Shown here piece by piece: positions 39,334 to 51,870 of a stretch of DNA of 64,000 nt. The stretch covers positions 21,421,572-21,485,571 of the forward strand of contig JACBWW010000007.1 in NCBI GenBank assembly GCA_020086605.1, in the 5' to 3' direction. This stretch comes from Lanius collurio (taxonomy: Eukaryota; Chordata; Aves; Passeriformes; Laniidae). Position numbers and translations under genes: made by a program. How positions within the stretch are numbered: the stretch's first letter is position 1; each line of letters begins with the position of its first letter. The notes below the pieces were generated by a model. It was not told the DNA's origin. It did no database searches and saw only the letters and a program-made list of their open reading frames with translations.

Positions 39334-39457
39334 ATAATAATAATAATAATAATANNNNNNNNNNNNNNNNNNNNNNNNNNNNNNNNNNNNNNNNNNNNNN
39401 NNNNNNNNNNNNNGCCGTGAGTTGGGACAGTTGCGACATAATAATAATAATAATAAT
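39334..39457. repeat. AAT trinucleotide repeat split by an assembly gap
   Basis: ATAATAATAATAATA runs into the Ns at 39354. A 24-base non-repeat piece follows the gap, and then a second (ATA)n run at 39438-39456. Confidence 0.85.
39355..39413. other. Assembly gap (59 N)
   Basis: Undetermined bases inside a trinucleotide repeat. The frames that span it are meaningless. Confidence 1.
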
Positions 39458-40169
39458 GTATTTTTTTTCACAATTCAATGAAAGAATGCAGGGTTTTTTT
39501 GTCAGGCACAACTGAGGTAAATACAGTATTACTTTAAATGAGTATCTGTACCCCAAGTAATCTTTCTAATGACTCTCCAATACTCTCAAAGTTAACTATT
39601 ATTATTTACAAAAGCTTAAGCTGTTATTTGGTTTATTTCATTGAATAAAATATTGTAATCATTACGAAAAAGAATAAAAAATTAAATAATGTTTTCTTCT
39701 CTTTCCCTTGTAAAAACAAGCTGCATTGTTACAAAAAATTGATTCCTACATTAGTGTAATTCATAGGTTTAAATTTGCACTAAAACTTAGAATTAAAAAT
39801 AAAAATTGATAAACTCTATTAGATAGTCTCTTATTTGAAATCTCTTCCAAGATAAGTATATATATATATGTATCCACACAAATATATATGGAATATAAAA
39901 TATATGCAAAAATGTAAAATACACACAAAAAAAGTAAAATCTACATATATAGTTTGTTTCAGAAAACTCAGCTAAAGTAGATGAAAATCACTGAAAATGT
40001 ACCATCAAAGTACAAGCTACAGTATTTGAATCCTCCTCATTTGTACCATTTTATTGTTATTGCTCAGAGTAAACATACTCATTTTTCATCCATCTGTATT
40101 ATTTCCCTTTTATCCATCTGTATTACTTTCAGACAGGTTCAGATCAGTGAAGTCCCAAATGCCATGCTC

Positions 40170-40400
40170 TTTTGCTATCCCTCAGTGACAAGCAGAGTGG
40201 CCCCACAATCTCTTGCTGCAGTTACACCCAGCCACGCCTCTGGCACAGAGCTGTTCCTGGGCAGTGCATCTGCAGGAGCTCTGTGGTGAAAGGCTCACGT
40301 GTGGGGTGCGTGTCCCCGGCTCCTGCTCTGAGCTGCACCCACATCTACTGCCCTGAAGGCCTTCCACCTCAGCCAGCTCTATCTAGGATGGATATCATGT
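40170..40400. other. Unassigned GC-rich stretch
   Basis: Contains CCAGCCACGCCTCTGGCACA, CTCACGTGTGGGGTGCGTG and TGCACCCACATCTACTGCCC. Open frames of 102, 85 and 61 codons overlap on both strands because GC-rich DNA has few stops. No domain or repeat family is recognised. Confidence 0.3.
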
Positions 40401-41520
40401 GCAGGCTTTGTGGGGGCTGTATTTTCTAATATTTCGGATATATATTCTTGGGTAACAACAAAAAAAGTGAATCATACAGCCAGCTAGATTCAATTAAAGA
40501 GCAGGGAAGTCTGCCACGCATTTAATATACGCTCTTATAGATTCACAATATCCTGCTCCATCCAGCTTTGACTAGCATTCAATTCTGTGGAAATACCTGT
40601 CACATTAGAGTAGTTTGTATTTATACAAAGTTACCACACTAAACCTTGAAGGAAGCTGGTATCCCCACAGAGGTTTTGTTTGTTTTCTAGATTGTTTTCA
40701 TACTGGGTACTCACTACAAAAAGAACTATCTCAGAAAACACAATATAGCTAACATGATTTTCAAAAAATCCTGACAGACAATTGCATCATTGGAATTACT
40801 GTTGGGTTCAGTTTGATCAAAACCAACATAATATTAATGAAACACTAGTTGTAACATATCTTTGTACTAAAATAGGTAATAATAAGTAAAGTTCAACTTT
40901 TAACAATAATTTTTCCTTAGATCACAGTAAATGTCTCATACAGCAAGTCAAGAAGTATTTTCTTACTCTAATTTCACCATTAAAATTCTTTTCTATGCAA
41001 AAGTGTTTACCCTGATGCTTTAATTAAAGCTGTAAAACAGAAAATAAAAGTCCTTTCAGCTCTGTTCTGTATCTAATGTTGTTATTCATGTGATAGTTTT
41101 GTTCTTACATCACAGTCAGAGAGTAAGTGTAGTCCACAAGAGTTCTGCTGCTCTCAGTTATTAGTGGTAATCAATACTGCCTTGTGTTACATGCATAATT
41201 GACAATTTAGTGTTCTTTTATACTAGATTACATATTTTTTTCTTTACAAATAACAATTTTTCATCAAGCAACTAATATTTCCTCTGAGGAAAGCCAGGAC
41301 TGACTCAGGAACTCTACCTTCTCTACTGCAACAACCTACAGCCTAAGCAGCATGACCATATTAACCAGTCCAGGGCAGACAGAGTTTAAGTCAGGACTAC
41401 CCAAAATGAAAACATCTCTCATTGTCTTGAATTGTCACATAGCACATGGAAAGATCTGGGAACATTGTGAAAGGTGAGGAGTCAGAGAGACTGCTTAAGA
41501 GGCCAAATATACAAATGTCT

Positions 41521-41600
41521 AAGGAACAAAGTGGTCTGGTTTTTTGGTACTCAAATGATTAAGGAACAAGGTGGTTTGGTTTTTTGGTACTCAAATGATT
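41521..41600. repeat. 40-bp tandem duplication
   Basis: AAGGAACAAAGTGGTCTGGT followed by TTTTTGGTACTCAAATGATT occurs twice, starting at 41521 and 41561, with two differences (AAAG/AAGG and TCTGG/TTTGG). Confidence 0.95.
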
Positions 41601-43257
41601 TTTATTTATGCAAGATAATAATAATTAATTAAACATCTGACAGGGCCAGCACAGGGGCATGGAGCAAGCACTTTCTTCTGTTCTTATCAATTTCATCTAT
41701 CAATATATACAGATTAATATATGATGATTCCATGGAACCAAGTTAAAAGCAAATTCTAGCTTGTATTATGTAAACCTTTTCATTATTTTCTTTTATGTTT
41801 TTTTTTTTTTTCTTTTATGCACACTGGTAGTAGTGTTTTGCTCACAGAATTTAGCCTTTGTGGTCCACACAAGAGCGTTTGGCAGTAAAGAAATTATACT
41901 GTCCACACAGCCTGAATTCCTCTTTTTTGGATGCATTGTTCTTGTTCGATAGAAAAAGAAAAAAAAGTTTAAAAATGCAATAGATTCCAAGTATATAAAA
42001 TAGGATTATAAATCTACCAAGTCACATGGCTACTAACAGACTAATTATTGCAGTACACTAATTATTGGCAGTGAACATCCTCAAAACAAGGACTTTCAAC
42101 TGAAGTTTATCCTGCTGGTTCTGAAGCTAAATTTAGATCTACTGTTGTCAACAAAAAAGATCCTTAACAGCTTTATATGCTCTGTAGTTTAAACAAAAAA
42201 TAATTGGGGGAATAGAGTATATATTTATTGAAGAGTTCATTTAAAAAAGACAGAATAAAATTGAATTACAGCAAAGCCTGTGTGAAAGATGTCTACCATA
42301 CAGCTTGAATGCTCCTCTGCAGGCTTTAAAAGCTTTAAACTAATTCATTGTTCATGAATATGCTATGGTGACAACTCTAAGACAGAAATAATCTATTTAT
42401 CTACAGGATGGGTACATTAAAAGAACATAAGTTGATTTTACCGAGTCAGATCAAAGAGTGGAGTTTCTTTCTTATAGTGAAGAAATTTGCGACAGTAAAA
42501 TGACACTTGCAGTTTATTTCTAAGCAGTTATTTCCCATTACTTGCATGCCTGTGTTTGAAGAAATGGAGGTAAAAGAAAGAAATAAACAAATAATTACTA
42601 AGCTGATTTGTGTTAATTAAAATACCTATTTTACAAAGGCGTAAGTGTTCTTTAGAAGTCCGGTGGAATCTCAAGGACACAGGCTGATACTGAAACCTCC
42701 AGTAAATGTAGCACTAAGGAAAGCCTTGAAAAGTCTTTTTTTCTTTAGCTTTTTGATTTTTTTAACACTAACTTTCATTCTGGATTCTTAGGAGAGAAAA
42801 GGATAAATATGTGGGTACTCATAGGCAACAGCTAGTCAGGTAGTCACTGTGTTCAAGAAAGCCCAGCAGTATTATTTTCAAATGGTTCAATAACAAATTC
42901 TAGAAAAAAGGCCAATGAATTGAGGAAAAGAAATTTTCCATGAGATAGCAAATATGTAAGACAAAGCTTCTCAAAAGTCCAGGAGCTACTAATGTTTCTA
43001 TAACAAATTTCATATGATATATCAATGAAGGAAAACAATCAAATAAAAGAAATTATTCAGGTATATCCTGCACAATACCACAACAGGAGAAGGATTAGAA
43101 TGCAAAATTCATGAGAGAATACACAAGATGCTCAAAACTGCAGAATATGAGAAGTTTCTAATTACTATGGCAATAAATGGTCATTAATAACTGCAAAATT
43201 AATACCCTTGAATTCAATGGAAATTGACTGCCTTGAATCTATTCTTTACTGTGACAA

Positions 43258-43437
43258 TGACAGAGCACTGGAACAGGACTCCCAGAGGCTGTGGAGTCTC
43301 CTTCTCTGGACATGTACAAGACCCACCTCAACACAGTCCTGCGTAACCTACTGTATGTGAGCCTCCTTTAGCAGCAGAGTTGGACTAGAAGATTCCCTTA
43401 GATCTTTTTCAGTCTCAAACACCCTCTGATTCTATGA
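43258..43437 (+). mobile_element. CR1 LINE, short 3' end copy
   Basis: About 180 bp: GCACTGGAACAGGACTCCCA, GAGGCTGTGGAGTCTCCTTC, CAGAGTTGGACTAGAAGATT and a terminal TGATTCTATGA. This is the commonest form of CR1 in birds, a short 3' end insertion. Confidence 0.92.
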
Positions 43438-44219
43438 ACTACATAGATTTCATGAGTCAAAGCAGTTATGATCTTCTCTGAGATGGAAATTCTGCTCTAA
43501 AAAGGGATCAGGTTGCAGCTTCCATTAAAATTTTTAATCTCAGATTACTAAAGAATGCACCAGATAAGAAGAAATTTGACTAACAGGTATTATATATTGT
43601 GTGTATATGTGTGTGTTTATACACTCAGGATATATTAGATACTGAATGTTCCCTTATGCAAAAGTCCATTTCAACTGTTCGTGAAACAAATACATTTGAC
43701 CTAAGACAAAAAGATATTTCTTCTGATTGCAGTCTCTTTAAACTTTCTAAGTATGATAAAATTCTTTAAAAGTCCATGTTGTCCAATCATACAGCTTACT
43801 TCAAAAATAATCACTCTGCACATAAAATCCTAAGAAAATATCTCAATCATAGTACAGATTATGAATTTTCTACATAAAATTAATACTTACGGCTAAACAA
43901 AGGACTGCTTTTGGCCTACACTAAAAGATGAAATAAAAACTACTAAATATGCCTACTCAGACCTGTGAATGTAAGTCGAAAAAGGAGAAAATTAAAAGCT
44001 ATGGGTTGATTCAGAAAAACACCTAATTTACAGAGAAATAAAGGAGATAGATATAGTAAAGGGAGCATAGCTACTCAATAGTGAAGATGCTGTGCTACCT
44101 AGGAAAAGAACAAAGTGAAAAAGGTCATAATGAAATGTCTGTGTCTTATCACAACTGTTTTTATCCACTTATCCTCTAGTATCTGCATAGTTATTTCTGG
44201 GAAAATGTAGTCTTTCTTT

Positions 44220-44790
44220 AGCAGCTTAGATCTACTTTGCCACAGTCCAGTCTCACCAGAGAGGATTAATGATGCTTTCTGTGTACTCTTTGTTCTGGTA
44301 GGAATTCAGGCCAGGCTTCCCCATGATGGTAAAAATTGCTTTTCTTGCAGTCACGGCTGCTTCTTCCTTTAGCAACCTGGTCTAGCAAATCAGTCCTGCT
44401 CAGCAAGATCCAAACTAGAGAAATGTATTGTCATTACCATTTGCTAACCGTTAGTATTCTCCCACTTTGCTAGAGCTTTGGATTGCTCCTCAAAGGAGCT
44501 TTCTCCATCATTAAGCTCAAGTATTTAACTTGGGCACACTGTGTGACTTGGATGCTATCAGATATTCCTTTAATGGATGTTCTGACAGTGGGCTGCCCAA
44601 GATTCCACTGTGGCCTTAAGAAAACCAATGCAGTGCTTATATATCTAACTGAGCTTACAACTCCTCCCATGAGGATTGCTGTGCTCAACAGAAGCTTTCC
44701 TTTAGGTGTAGAATTGTGAAGTTTCCTAAAAATACTTTCCTCCAAGCTGAAGTACTGACAGCTTGTAAGAGAACAAAGGAACATTTTATT
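44220..44790. other. Unassigned balanced-composition stretch
   Basis: Base composition is less AT-rich than its surroundings, and open frames of 104 codons (minus) and 78 codons (plus) overlap each other. Neither translation suggests a known family. It could be an ancient repeat copy. Confidence 0.2.
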
Positions 44791-45362
44791 TTTCTCTACT
44801 CATTTCTTTAGTCAGTGACTTTACCTATGAAATGTAACTTTACAGTAAAAATTTAAGAGTTTGTCCTTATCTCTCTTACCTGTGAGCTAATCTATGCTAC
44901 CCTATTTTGCATTAGGGAGTACTGAAGTGTAATGCAAATTATCAGTGTATGCAGGTAATTTTGCAGGAAATGTCAATCAAATATGAATGTAATTTTCAGG
45001 GCAATTATCAGGCAAAGAGGTTAGTGCGCTTTAATCATTCATGAAAAGTTCCCAAGGATGTATAAAATTTCTGGGTTACAGGCAAGCCAACATATATTTT
45101 GGAAAACAATATGTAAGGCTCTTAAAACTATCTGTTCATAAACTTCAGGAATTATCATGGGCTATATTTGAGTGGCATTAAGCCTGCAGGAGTATGACAT
45201 GCTTTGTCTGGCTAAAAAAGAATTGTTAATAAATGCAGGTCTAAAATTTCCACAAAGAACGTAGCAAATCACAGCTATGATCTACCCATGATTTCCAAAT
45301 TACTAAAATCATATAACTGATTAAAAATAATCGCATAAAATTTTCTCATTTGCCTATTAAAG

Positions 45363-45620
45363 TAATAAAGCTGGGGGTTGCCTGGCTGGTGCTGGTTGGG
45401 GTCTGAGTCTCAGACCCAAGAAGCCGTTGCCGACCCGGAGAGGTGATCCCGTGAGGAACCGTCTCCCAGGGGGTCGTGGCTTCTCTCAGCCGTCGGCCGG
45501 GGGTGCCTGCAGAGATGCCTGGCTCAGCAGCCATCAGCTCTTAGTGATTCAGCAGTGATTTCAGCTTTGCTCTGCAAGGCAGAACCCCCAGGGCCAGGCC
45601 CGGACAGAGAGAGGAGGTTC
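45363..45620 (+). other. GC-rich insert, possibly an LTR R-U5 piece
   Basis: A sharply bounded GC-rich stretch with several CpGs sits in AT-rich intron. It starts AATAAAGCTGGGGGTTGCCT, where AATAAA followed by GC-rich sequence resembles the polyadenylation signal and U5 of a retroviral LTR. It continues GAGGTGATCCCGTGAGGAAC and GGGGGTCGTGGCTTCTCTCA. No target-site duplication or primer-binding site is clear. I do not recognise the family; the LTR reading is a guess. Confidence 0.35.
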
Positions 45621-47225
45621 ATCATAGAACCCCATACTCCACAGTTTCACCTGTAACTCACATTGACTTCAGATATGACAGCTAGCATAAAATTACCAAT
45701 TGCATATTCATATGTCATCTTGATTACAAAAGCTGACACATGCTTAAATTTTTAGGGTGTGAATCATTACCACTACAACACATTAGATAAACTGGCTGTT
45801 CGCAGTTATGTGCGCCTTAGACTCACAACAAACTTGGATAAAATGCGATAGCTTAAGTGTCGTCCATTGATTTTTTTTACACCTAGGTTAAAAGTCAGGG
45901 CATTTATAATAGATTAAGAAAGTGCATAGTCAACTCATGCAGCTCTCTCTTATGCTGCAGTATCCCAGTTGTGTTTGAAATTTTTTCAGTCCTTCTAAAT
46001 TGTGAGGAAGATGGAGAAATGCACTTGCCAGTAGCAAGGGAACGCATCCTCCATGGTACCATTTAGACTGTGGAATCACAAGGTTATAGACATGGTTACA
46101 GTTTAAGGTAGTGGGAACCAGCGAAAGGTGGGATATTTTTAATAACCACCTCCTGGGTTATGTACAAACCCAACATTTTCTAGTTCAACACAAAGTAAGT
46201 GTGCTGCTTACAAAATACAACATCTTTGAAGAGTTAAACTCTGAAAACAGAAGTAGTTGGTTGCTCCCTCAAGGATGGTTTAGCAGTCACAAGAAAGTAA
46301 AAATAGTCAGTATGGGTTCGGGCCTTTGATCTACACAATCTTAGCTGAGTGAAAAGGGTACTAAACAAATGCTGTGCATAAAGAATACATCTGGTGTTCC
46401 CAAAGTTCTGGACCGAGTGTGAAAGTTCATATTCCATTAGGTCCATTCTCAGGAGGGGGTTTATAGGTCATGCAAAGTATTCATTTCAGAATGGTCTGCA
46501 AGGGTTATGCCAGCTAAATCATAGCCAGCTGGCAGATTTGTTAGAGCAAACATTTAATATTGTATTCCTGAGCAATTTCTTCATTACTTGAGAGATACTG
46601 AAGAAAATTAAAGAACTCATAGAGACATTCCAAGTCATTTCTTGCATCTGCAAAGAGCATACTTTCTTCCAAAATCAATTTCTGACATTTTGCTTTCAGT
46701 AAACTTTATAAGAGAAACCTATTAATTATGCATCACATATTAGTAACAACCTCTTTTCTTTCCTCAGAAGGTTAACTGATCCCTTCTGAGTTTAAGCACA
46801 TTATATTGAGAGCTTATACGCCTTAGCAAGGCACAAATTCTTCCCCATCTTTCAGTATTTAAATGCCTTGGGATCTTCTTGTGGCATATGTCTGATTTCC
46901 TGTATGTCTTAACTCTTGGAAAAATTCTATCTGCTTATTTCTGACTACTCTGTGAAGATTGAGAATAAAGAATTAAATGCAAACTTTGATAGTAAGGCTT
47001 CAATCTTCTATCAGTAAATGAGTCAGATCAATTTCTAGATGCCTTAGTTTTAAATTTCTTAATCTAATTATTTAAATTCATCACAGTACAATGGCTCCCA
47101 ACTCTATTGCTATTTAGACCTTTCAGAGTTTTGCTTGGAGGTTACAATGCAATGCAATGATATGCAAAATGCTACCAGAAAATAGATTACTAAGGAGAGT
47201 AAGACAGAACCTAGAAAAAACTTTG

Positions 47226-47278
47226 CACGCACACACACACACACACGCACACAAAAAAAAAAAAAAAAAAAAAAAAAA
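47226..47278. repeat. CA repeat followed by a 26-base A run
   Basis: About 27 bases of CA with two CG interruptions run straight into A26. This may be the tail of an old retroposed sequence, but no body is recognised. Confidence 0.9.
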
Positions 47279-50200
47279 GGAACAGAGTCCTTTAGGTTAT
47301 AAGTATACGGGAAGTAATTTGAGCCTTTTGTCACCCAGACGCATTTCCTTCTTGCAGCTGTTTCTAATCCTAATCAGAGAAAAAAACTATAATAATCATT
47401 TTCTCAATGGACAACCAAGCGACAAAGGCAACAGGTGATCGATCTCACGCCTCTCTCACACCTCAGACCTCCCAGGGCCACTGTACCTAAGCAATAACGG
47501 TGGTTTTGGTCATTTATTTAAGGAAAAAAAAAGAACAAAACCCAAGGCAGTTTTACTTCATATCTCTGTATTATACAAAAAACCCTGTCTGTACAAGAAA
47601 TTGAGAAAATGGTAGGTAAAGTGGTAGGGTGTTTGTAGTTCCACTTTAGTCTTACAAAAGAAATAGAAATGTCACAAAACAGAAAAAAAATAAAAGTTAC
47701 TTGTGCCACAATAATACTTTTGCTTAGTACATCATGAAGAAAAAAATGCTTAAACTAGCTCCACTTATAATGCAGAAAAGCCTGTTTTATAATCTGGTTT
47801 TAGGAGCTAAGAAGTGTCCATCGTATTATTTGTGTTGAGGCAAAATAAGAAAAAGATCACGAGAGGAAAAAGAACTAATATAGACAATCAAATACAAAAA
47901 CTATATATTAAAATTTGGAAGGATTTAGTTAATAATCCCAAAACCTAGCCATTTTGATTTACTGTATTAGACAGGCAAAACAAGCATGGTAAAGTTGCCT
48001 GCATTTAGAAGTTTGACACAGTATTATGAAGCAACAAATACAGAAGTAGCACTCAAAAATGGAATAAAGTATTAATGTCTTAATATTTTAAAAATCTGAT
48101 ACATGCTGGTACTTCCTAAACTTATAATTACTTACTAAATTCTTCTTTTATTTAAGAATAATAGAAAAATAACTTAAGCACTACAGGCCACAGTTTTGAG
48201 GGTGCTAAAAACTGAGAACTACTGCTTGAACTAAAACAGAATAAGTGTTACATGATGGAAATCTTTCATGGCCTTCCTAGATGCTCAGGTATTTTTATAC
48301 AAAACAGTATGCATTTAAAGAACTGACATTTAACAAAACCCTCAAAAGTCAGTATCTGAACGTCATCATTCCCTTTGAATCTTGCAATATCGGAAATACT
48401 TTCTAGGAATATTTATGTAATGGGCTGTGGGGTGACCACTTTATGGTGAAAACTGAAATTCAAGGAAGAACTGTTCAGCTTAAAAGTGAAAAATAAAAAC
48501 AACAGGAAACAACAATTAAATTAAAGCAAACCCTAACTTACCACAGCATGGTCCATCAACATTGTCATGTACGGTCCTATAGGCCAAATGCAGCTTGGCA
48601 AGCATAGCTGAGTGGCCCACTGAAGGAATCCAGTACAGAAGGACTAATACATGAAAGAGAATCAGGCCTTTGCTCTTTGCCTGATCCTTTTACATCCACC
48701 GTGTATTTAATATATATTAGCTATTATATATACATATCTACCCTTCCTGAATTTTTTTTAAGAATAATAGCTGTCATTTTCTCACCTATTGCTGCTTCTT
48801 TTATGTGATTTTGGTAAAAAAAAGATAGGGAAGAATATGCAGATAACACCAGTTTTGGAAATGGAAACCGAGTTTACACTTTATAGTATTACTTGGTACA
48901 GTGAAAAAAGGGATTAATTTACAAAATGATAGTGGCCAAAGGAGGGAAGAAGAAGAGGTTACAAGGAATAGTGAAATTGGATAGAGAAGAAATAAAGCTT
49001 GAACATCTCTCAGCAGTTTATTGTGAAAATGGACACAGTTAAGAGTAAAAATTTATCTATTTAATCCAACTACAGTTTACTTCTGGGAATAACATTGAAG
49101 GCATTATGGATAGCCCTGTGAGAATGAAAATAAAGAATACACCGTACAGTATGACTTGTAGAAACTTATTCTTTAAGTTCACATGATTGCATTTATTTGT
49201 ATTCAGTTATTTCTTCAATTTGTTTTCACTAAAATATTCCCACTGAGAGATTGTCATATTGAGCTGCTCCTTTTGTACGATGTCTGTGTCATTTTCTTTG
49301 ACTTAGGTAGACTTTCAGGTAATTTTTAGTGACAAAGCATAGCAGTTAATCCATAGAGATAGTTTTATGCATCATCACAGTAAACATCTGATTTGATCCA
49401 ACTCCCAAGGACCCACCCTTAACATCAATTGCACCTCAGCCTATTGCATCTAATCCCTGAAGGCAGAACAGGGTCTATGATTTAAGTAGATGAGAAAAGC
49501 ACCTCAAATCCTTAAGACCATAAAAGTAACAGTTTTGGGTTGGGTTTTTTTTTTTTTTTTAATTAGATACATTATGAATCCAAAAGCAAGGTATTTTGGA
49601 GGGGAAGCCCTCCAGCATTTGTGTAATTTGGAACTTTCTATGACTTAATATAGTTTAGTTGTATTGTTAATTCCAACAAAATGATAGCAAAAACTAAAAA
49701 AATGCTTTAAATTCGACTGAAATTTCAACATGCTTAACATTTTTTGTCTCAGTGAAATAGAAGGAGGGAGAACACATTTGGCACTTTACATGATTGAGCA
49801 GTGTAACTATGAAACAGAAGATGGAAAGAGAATGACATTCATTGAAAAAAATCTGGTTTTCTTTATATTTTGGTTTTGAAATGGAAGAACCAAATTAATA
49901 ATTTTTTAAGGAGGAATGTTTATACTAACTCACCACAACCAAACAGATCAAGTTCTATACTTTGGAATTTATTCTTTCATTGAATGCCTAGCAAGTATTA
50001 TTTAATTAAAAGCTGGGGCATCGACAGTATACTTATCAGCCAAACATTTATTATTTTACAGTAAAAAAAAAATTGTTTTGTGTAAATTTGTCAATGTGAG
50101 TGCATATTTTGCTTGGAAAAGTTCTATCCCTCATATACATTCATCAGTTCACAACACCAGAATCAACACTGTCAATTTTACTAACTTGCAGCTTGGGAAA

Positions 50201-51689
50201 GGTGGAATCAGAACTCTTCCTATGTGTTTAAACAGCAAAAACTAGCACCTGTTTGAATGTTGAACTACTGCATTCACTAGCATTATTTGTGTCTCTTTCA
50301 GTGATACCCAGGGACAGAAAAAAATTAGTTTGCTGGAAATTTGTGCTCCCTCTGCTGTCTGAATCAAGCATAAAAAGACAGCAAAAGCACTACCATGGGG
50401 GCAGTATTACAAATGTAGAATGATTTTTTGAATTTCCTGGCCACCCTAAAAATATTACATAAAAGATAATTTGATACTAATTTATTTGAAAGAGGATGAA
50501 ATGTATATATTTGGATTGGGTTTTCATTTGCCCTACTGCATATTTAATAAAACAGACAATGTATCCATGATTTCCCGCTATGATGGCTTGTAAACATTAC
50601 CAGTGACTAATTTAATAGTCATTTGAATCTGTACAAAGCAATTTCCCTCCATTAGATTAAATATGTTACACCCTGTCAATGAAAAATCTATTTAACATCA
50701 ACCCAGCAATTATAAGCATTTTGGAATGAGGCAACAGAAATTCTATTTGTAATTAAAATTCCCTATATATAGTGTAGAAATTTGGCTTAGCATCACAAGT
50801 AAATTTATTCTTCACTAAAAGTTTGCCTACAGCATGAACTGTAAAAGAAAAATTTTCCTTTTATTATAACAATTCTGTAATGGATTTTTAACACATCAAT
50901 ACCAGATAGCTGTAAGCATTAGTTCTTTTTCACAGCTTCATAAAAATTATTTCTTATTGTTTTTCTCTTCGGGTACCAGGAGCAAGGTCCAGATTAAAAA
51001 AGCCTTAAACCCCAAGAAAATAAATTCATCCACATTTCTTCAGATGATAAGATCACAAATAAAATTTGCTATCATTAACTTCCTTTTTTTTTTCTTTTTT
51101 TCTTTTGTTGTATTTGGATTACAACTAATACTATCCTAAATGTAAGCATTCATAATTGATTATAAGCCATTCTGAGAATTTTATCTGAAGTTGTAAGCAA
51201 GAAGCACTGAATAAAGGCCAGAAATATCCTTTCCCTCTACAAAGGCTGGCAAATCAATGTACTGTGCAAAAATTTCAGGAGAAATTATTGACAATTTTGT
51301 CAGGAATCCTGACGAGCAAATAATGAGCATTTGCTTTATGTCAAATTTGTTTTAATTTATTTTGCAGATACCTAAACATTTGTAGAAGAGAGTTGTAAAT
51401 TTTCCCAGTTGACAAACTACCTCTGATAACATTGATGTGGGTACAATTCCTTGAAATATTTTCACAGATGTGACTGATTTATGAGCCTTGTTATTTAGCT
51501 GAGCTATTCAGCATATGTCAGTTTTGTTTGAACCTGTAATTAATGTGCAAATTAGAGGAAACTGAATCAAATTTTAATGGAAAGATACAAATGGTTTTCA
51601 AATGTTTCACGCTAATGCGAAAAACCACCCGAAGGAAGACCAATGATGTCACAAAGACTTAACAGGAAATCAGAGTTAATATAAATGGT

Positions 51690-51870
51690 ATGGCCAAGAC
51701 CCTGATCAGATGTGACTGCCCGCACTGCGCACTGCTCACCACGCAGGAGGCTGCCAAGGACCCACTGCACTGCTCTGGCCTCAGTGTCAGCAGGTGTCAC
51801 ACTGATGTGTGTTCTCACAGAAAGCAAGGAGTACACACAGAACAGCAGCGGTGTACAAAGACAGGTTTTG
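51690..51870. other. Unassigned GC-rich stretch
   Basis: GC-rich with CpGs (CTGCCCGCACTGCGCACTGC, ACCACGCAGGAGGCTGCCAA) against an AT-rich background, giving overlapping frames of 121 codons (minus) and 107 codons (plus). Neither frame looks like a known protein. It may be an old repeat or a conserved noncoding element. Confidence 0.3.

Noticed and set aside
39236..39556. Frames spanning the N gap
   Set aside because: They include undetermined bases and an AAT repeat.
49597..49614. Small palindrome TGGAGGG / CCCTCCA
   Set aside because: A 7-bp stem is expected by chance many times in 64 kb.
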